A stretch of DNA of 64,000 nt from NCBI RefSeq assembly GCF_018143015.1, contig NC_054742.1:12569632-12633631 (forward strand), read 5' to 3'. This DNA is from Lytechinus variegatus. Taxonomy: Eukaryota > Echinodermata > Echinoidea > Temnopleuroida > Toxopneustidae. Positions 59,939 to 64,000 of the stretch are shown piece after piece (position 1 is the first letter of the stretch; each line of letters starts with the position of its first letter). A program made the translations under genes and the position numbers. Below the pieces are notes generated by a model, which was given only the letters and a program-made list of their open reading frames with translations, did not search any database and had not been told where the DNA came from.

Positions 59939-60426
59939 TTAGGTTGCCCGTAAATAGTTTTATTCGTGATACTTTCTAAATAAACGCTATGATATCCGAT
60001 AAAGTTCACTTACACTTCCCAAAATATCCTCATCAAAATGCTTTTAGATTTTAGTATAATGCATCTTGCAAGATGGAAGAAGTTAATATCACAATGGCGT
60101 TCTTAATTTTTGACAAAGTGCTTCAAATAAAAAATTCCTCATGCACTATACGAATCAAAATAAGACTATATATACGTGGTTTACCCTTATTAATGTTCAA
60201 TCATAAAGCATGGGTAATTTTGGTCAGTAAATGAAAATAATGCTCACAAAGTTTAAAGATCGTCTTATGTATAATAAATTACGGCAGATCTTATAATTGT
60301 TAAATTGTTTTGTATAAATTGTTTTAGGGTATATATTGTCCTTTACTCATTTTCTAACATCAGCTGGGATAATGGATTTCTTTAACAGTATCAGAGAAGT
60401 GCACGGTACTATCCTAAATTACTTTT

Positions 60427-60607
60427 AAGAATAAATGCGTGTATGGTACTATAGACTAAAATCGTTTAATTCATTACTTTATTTCACGTTTATTCACAAT
60501 CAGAAATTTTACAAATGGATGCAAAATAAAGGCGTGTATGGTGCTATACACTAAAATCGTTAATTCATTACTTTATTTCACGTTTATTCACAATCAGAAA
60601 TTTTACG
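60427..60607. repeat. Tandem duplication, about 100 bp unit
   Basis: GCGTGTATGGTACTATAGAC then TTTCACGTTTATTCACAATC occurs at 60436 and again at about 60532 with few differences. Confidence 0.8.
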
Positions 60608-61123
60608 AACGGATATGGGCTATAACTTCAAGTTTTACCGTGAAGTAAAATGATCAGTACAAAACATCTAATGATTTACAATAAAATAAAATTACATGTT
60701 AAGCACTAAAAATTGTCACTTTTCAATGAAAATGAAAATGAGTGGCATATTAAATTGTGACACTCAATTTGAATATAGATAGTGTAATTACAATCATCGA
60801 TTGTTTTGTTTTTACCTGGTTGCTAAGAAACCAAGCAAGAAGGCTTACCATGTTTAAGGACTTCTCAGATGGATCTAGAAATGCGGATAAAAACCTTACC
60901 AAGGGATACTAGCGCACCAGAGAATGCGAGTCATCGGATTAAGGAACTATCGATCTATCAATTGAGCTTTCACTCCTTCTAATAAAGACAAAAAAAAAAC
61001 TAAAAAGGACAAAGGAAATATAATAAGTTAAAAACAAAAATAAGAAGCAACAGAAAACCGAAGATAGCTAAAGATTGACCGGTGTGAGTAAGGACTGAGA
61101 ACATCTAGGATTTTAACACAGAC

Positions 61124-61139
61124 ATGGAGGAATCTGATG
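61124..61139 (+). CDS. Possible first coding exon at the right edge
   Basis: ATG followed by E-E-S-D and a consensus donor GTAAGA in phase 1. A non-repetitive block lies upstream and no continuation was found to 64 kb. Very short, so weak. Confidence 0.15.
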
Positions 61140-62769
61140 GTAAGATTTCAATGTGTTTCGTGCATGCCAACTCTGATATAGGCAAACATTGCCACAAGTT
61201 TTAAATCGGGCTATCTTTTTAACAAACCTCTTTAAATTTCTATGTACTTCCAGTAAAGAAAGTGACAACAAATATTTATGTTTAACCTTTTGTTCCTTTG
61301 GGTTTTTCATACTCCGAACCAACACTTTTTTTTATACCAATAGCCATCCTCCAGGTTCTAAATGGGCATTTTCAATTCTTATTCACGTCTGTGTTTTCAT
61401 ACATAATGCAACAGTCAAGAAAACTTGCTCACTTAACTTGCTAAAGAATATATATCACCGAAACTTACAAATTAAAACTAAAGTAGTTGTCAGAATATTA
61501 CACTAAACTCTACAAAAATCTTTGGTCGCATTAATAGTGTCGGTGACCAGGGGAAGCCACTTCCCCTCATGATTTTTTCAATAAGTGAAACAATGGGAAT
61601 GGGGATAAAAAAAAAGAAGTGTATGAAAAGAAAAATTCTTCGTCATCTTTGTACCCCTAGAATTCAGCTGAGATAAATCATGAAGTCACCTTTATTTCGT
61701 CTTGCCAACCTCGTCACAATATATTGGCGCCTCACTTGTTTAATACGTCTAACACTCAAGTATAAAACTATCAATTATAGCTATCTTTTATTATCAACTA
61801 AAAGAGATTAAAAACTAAGGAAAATATTCAATAAAAAAAATCAATATTAGATTATTAAGATACTGATTGGTCCGTTCTGCATTTTGAAGTCATTATATGA
61901 GATGCGTGAATAGCAGAGGAAGATGATCAATCGGCTGGCGGCAACCTTTTCCGCCTGATATGTCACGCCTGACGCTAATTGTCATTATCTAAATGGAATA
62001 CCCGGCTTCAAAAAATAAATATGAGTGACACGGTTTATTAGTCCTACAGGCCGAAATCACTCACTTTTCAATAATGAGAGTGAAATAATAGATAGTATAA
62101 CAAATATACTAATTCTACTAAACTTATTTTGGAAAAGATGATAAACGATTGCTTCCTTTGTTATTTCACTCCATGATTGTGGTGGGCGTCCGGACAGTCC
62201 ACTGCTAATAAGTTTGAAAACCCTAATTGAAATTGGTCTAAATACGTAAAACAATACCTGCTATAGTTTTCAATAGGTGATTTTAAATAGAGGGTGTCAT
62301 TAATTTCTAATGAAGATATTTATAAATTTATACTCAGAGAAATTATCATTTGACGATGTAGAGGAAATGAAATTTAATTTGATAGATACATGAACGTGTT
62401 CCAATCACCTATCAACTATACAGTATAGATACTCGAAGATACCTAAAGAGACACATGGGAAATCTCACCCATGGCATGACCGGTGTTATTAATGATATTT
62501 TCTATACGTGAATGAATAGAAGATTATTTTGGAAACAACTAAATCGAACATGTGACGTCACAAGTGAAAGTGTCAATGTGACCAATAAAAAACAAACACG
62601 TTTTCAACAGACAAGTTTTGGGGGTTTAGAACTCAAATGATTCCTGGAGCACCGTCATGAATAAGCCTCTTCCCCTCCATCTTACCCACACACATACTGC
62701 ACACCTATCCTACCACCACTAGTACAACACGCACTTGCACATTCCCGGCTAAATGTACAAACACACATG
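61140..62769. other. AT-rich interval, nothing recognised
   Basis: No exon, RNA gene or clear repeat seen. Confidence 0.4.
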
Positions 62770-63600
62770 GAAAAATATCGATTTGAAGAAATATAGAAAA
62801 ATTAAGTAAGCATAATGTTAAAAATTTCATCAAAATCGAATGTAAAATAGGGAAGTTATGACATTTTAAAGTTTCGCTGATTTTTCACAAAACACATTGT
62901 AAAATATATTGGATAAACTTTAACCAACACGAGGGCAATCATCAATAACAGTCAATTTGGGGCAGTATTTTATCCAATGCGGGAAGCATATTGTCCAGTA
63001 AGGTTGAAAATAAGCAGCAATTCCTTTAGAATGGGGAAAATTTTCATCACACTGGATAAATAAACATGCCCCAAAGAAATGCCCAATGTTGGTTGGACAC
63101 ATAATCACCCTCATGGAACATTTTTCCCAATATTTTGTTTAGAGCGCAATTATGTACAACGTGCAAATGAGAGAGTCGATGATGTCAATCACTCACTATT
63201 TCTTTTGCTTTTTTATTGTTTGAATTATACAATATTTCAATTTTTACCAATTTAGGACCAACTTAACTGAACCAAAAAATGTTATAACAATGATAATACC
63301 CCATGTTCAGGGAAGAATGAAGCTTTGTTTCACAGGGCAATGAGGAGAAAATCAGAATATTTCATATTTCATACAACAAAATACAAAAGAAATAGTGAAT
63401 TATGTCATCAGTCCCCTCATTATTTTGCATGCCGACCAGGATGTGCATACAACTATTTGTGAAATTAAGCGAAACTTAAAAAACTTTAAAAATAACTCTT
63501 TTATTTTACATCCGATTTTGATGAAATTTTAATTGTAATGCTTGTTAGATTTTTCTCCTTTTATTAAAATAAACTTTTTGTTGGGGTGGACTTGTCCTTT
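62770..63600. mobile_element. Second copy of the 47.8 kb MITE, with an insert
   Basis: Right end TTGGGGTGGACTTGTCCTTT and interior (GACATTTTAAAGTTTCGCT, GGACCAACTTAACTGAACC) match 47799-48670. The left end is lost. About 62898-63143 is unrelated sequence with CCAATGTTGGTTGGAC and an opposing TTAACCAACACG, perhaps a small insertion. Confidence 0.75.
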
Positions 63601-63814
63601 AAACTGTAGCCTCATGTTCTCCCTTCTTTTCACAAAAATCCACCCACACGCTCTCATCCACGATACACATTGATAACGCCCCCAACGTACCCACTCACCA
63701 TAGATACACTCACCCAGCCCACACAATACACTACCCACGCACTCAATTTGCTACCGAAACCATGGACATGTCCATGCCGAAACCCATACAATGAAGTGCC
63801 CATTAGCACCCCCC

Positions 63815-63890
63815 CCCCTCTCTCTCTCTCTCACTCACTCTCACCTTTCTTTTTTCGTTCTTTCTTTCTTTCTTTCTTTTTTTTGTATCT
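63815..63890. repeat. (CT)n / (CTTT)n microsatellite
   Basis: CT repeats then TTTC repeats after a C-run. The last 110 bases of the window show nothing else. Confidence 0.8.
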
Positions 63891-64000
63891 ATCTTTATTC
63901 TGTTTTCTGTCTCGATTACTTATACTCACCAAATCAATATTTTCTACATTCACCCCACTTCACATTCGAAATATATATGAGGAGGTTGACCATAAGATGT

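Overview
The window reads as AT-rich, repeat-dense nuclear DNA from an invertebrate animal. Very small exons are separated by kilobase GT-AG introns, and the rest is LINE fragments, tRNA-headed SINEs, many palindromic MITEs and long microsatellites. The repeat types (RTE and CR1-like LINEs, SINEs ending in ATT runs with a 'gcgctatataaat' tail, CG-rich foldbacks) fit an echinoderm, most likely a sea urchin. That placement rests on recalled repeat character, not on a search.

The main content is a cluster of three paralogous genes for small secreted cysteine-containing precursors, found only by joining tiny exons through shared splice phases. Gene A (+ strand, exons 3-5 at 4174-10747) enters from the left with its first exons unseen. 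Gene B (- strand, 38450 down to about 29571) and gene C (+ strand, 42891-57110) are head to head across a 4.4 kb spacer. B and C share a signal peptide followed by C-x-(I/L)-L-x-x-M-D-x-x-R-Y, a short exon with C-x2-C ... C-x3-C, a G-K-R amidation and cleavage site, an acidic linker, and a C-terminal segment built on C-(V/L/I)-(I/L)-D ... L-(S/P)-E-(E/N). Intron phases in B and C are 1, 1, 0, 0. A shares the last two introns (0, 0), the phase-1 entry to exon 3 and the C-terminal segment. This is the layout of neuropeptide or peptide-hormone precursors. The cysteine order is partly like eclosion hormone and partly like trissin, but I cannot assign a known family.

Region by region: 1-4.2 kb holds a microsatellite, a composite DNA element with a nested hAT-like MITE, and gene A exon 3. 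4.2-10.8 kb is gene A intron and its 3' exons, holding a LINE remnant, a 2.8 kb hairpin of about 200 bp subrepeats and a 455 bp MITE. 11-29 kb is gene-poor, with an RTE LINE, more copies of the hAT-like MITE, several foldbacks, SINE pieces and one orphan exon at 25716-25847 that I cannot assign. 29.5-38.5 kb is gene B, with a diverged satellite and a nested pair of elements in its introns. 38.5-42.9 kb is the shared 5' spacer with a CR1-like LINE tail. 43-57.1 kb is gene C, with a GATA microsatellite, a SINE-carrying MITE and other repeats in its introns. 57.1-64 kb is repeats, a GATT microsatellite split by a SINE, and one very tentative first exon at 61124.

Gene function, family and organism are inferences. 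Exon positions, phases, paralogy and repeat structure were read directly from the sequence.
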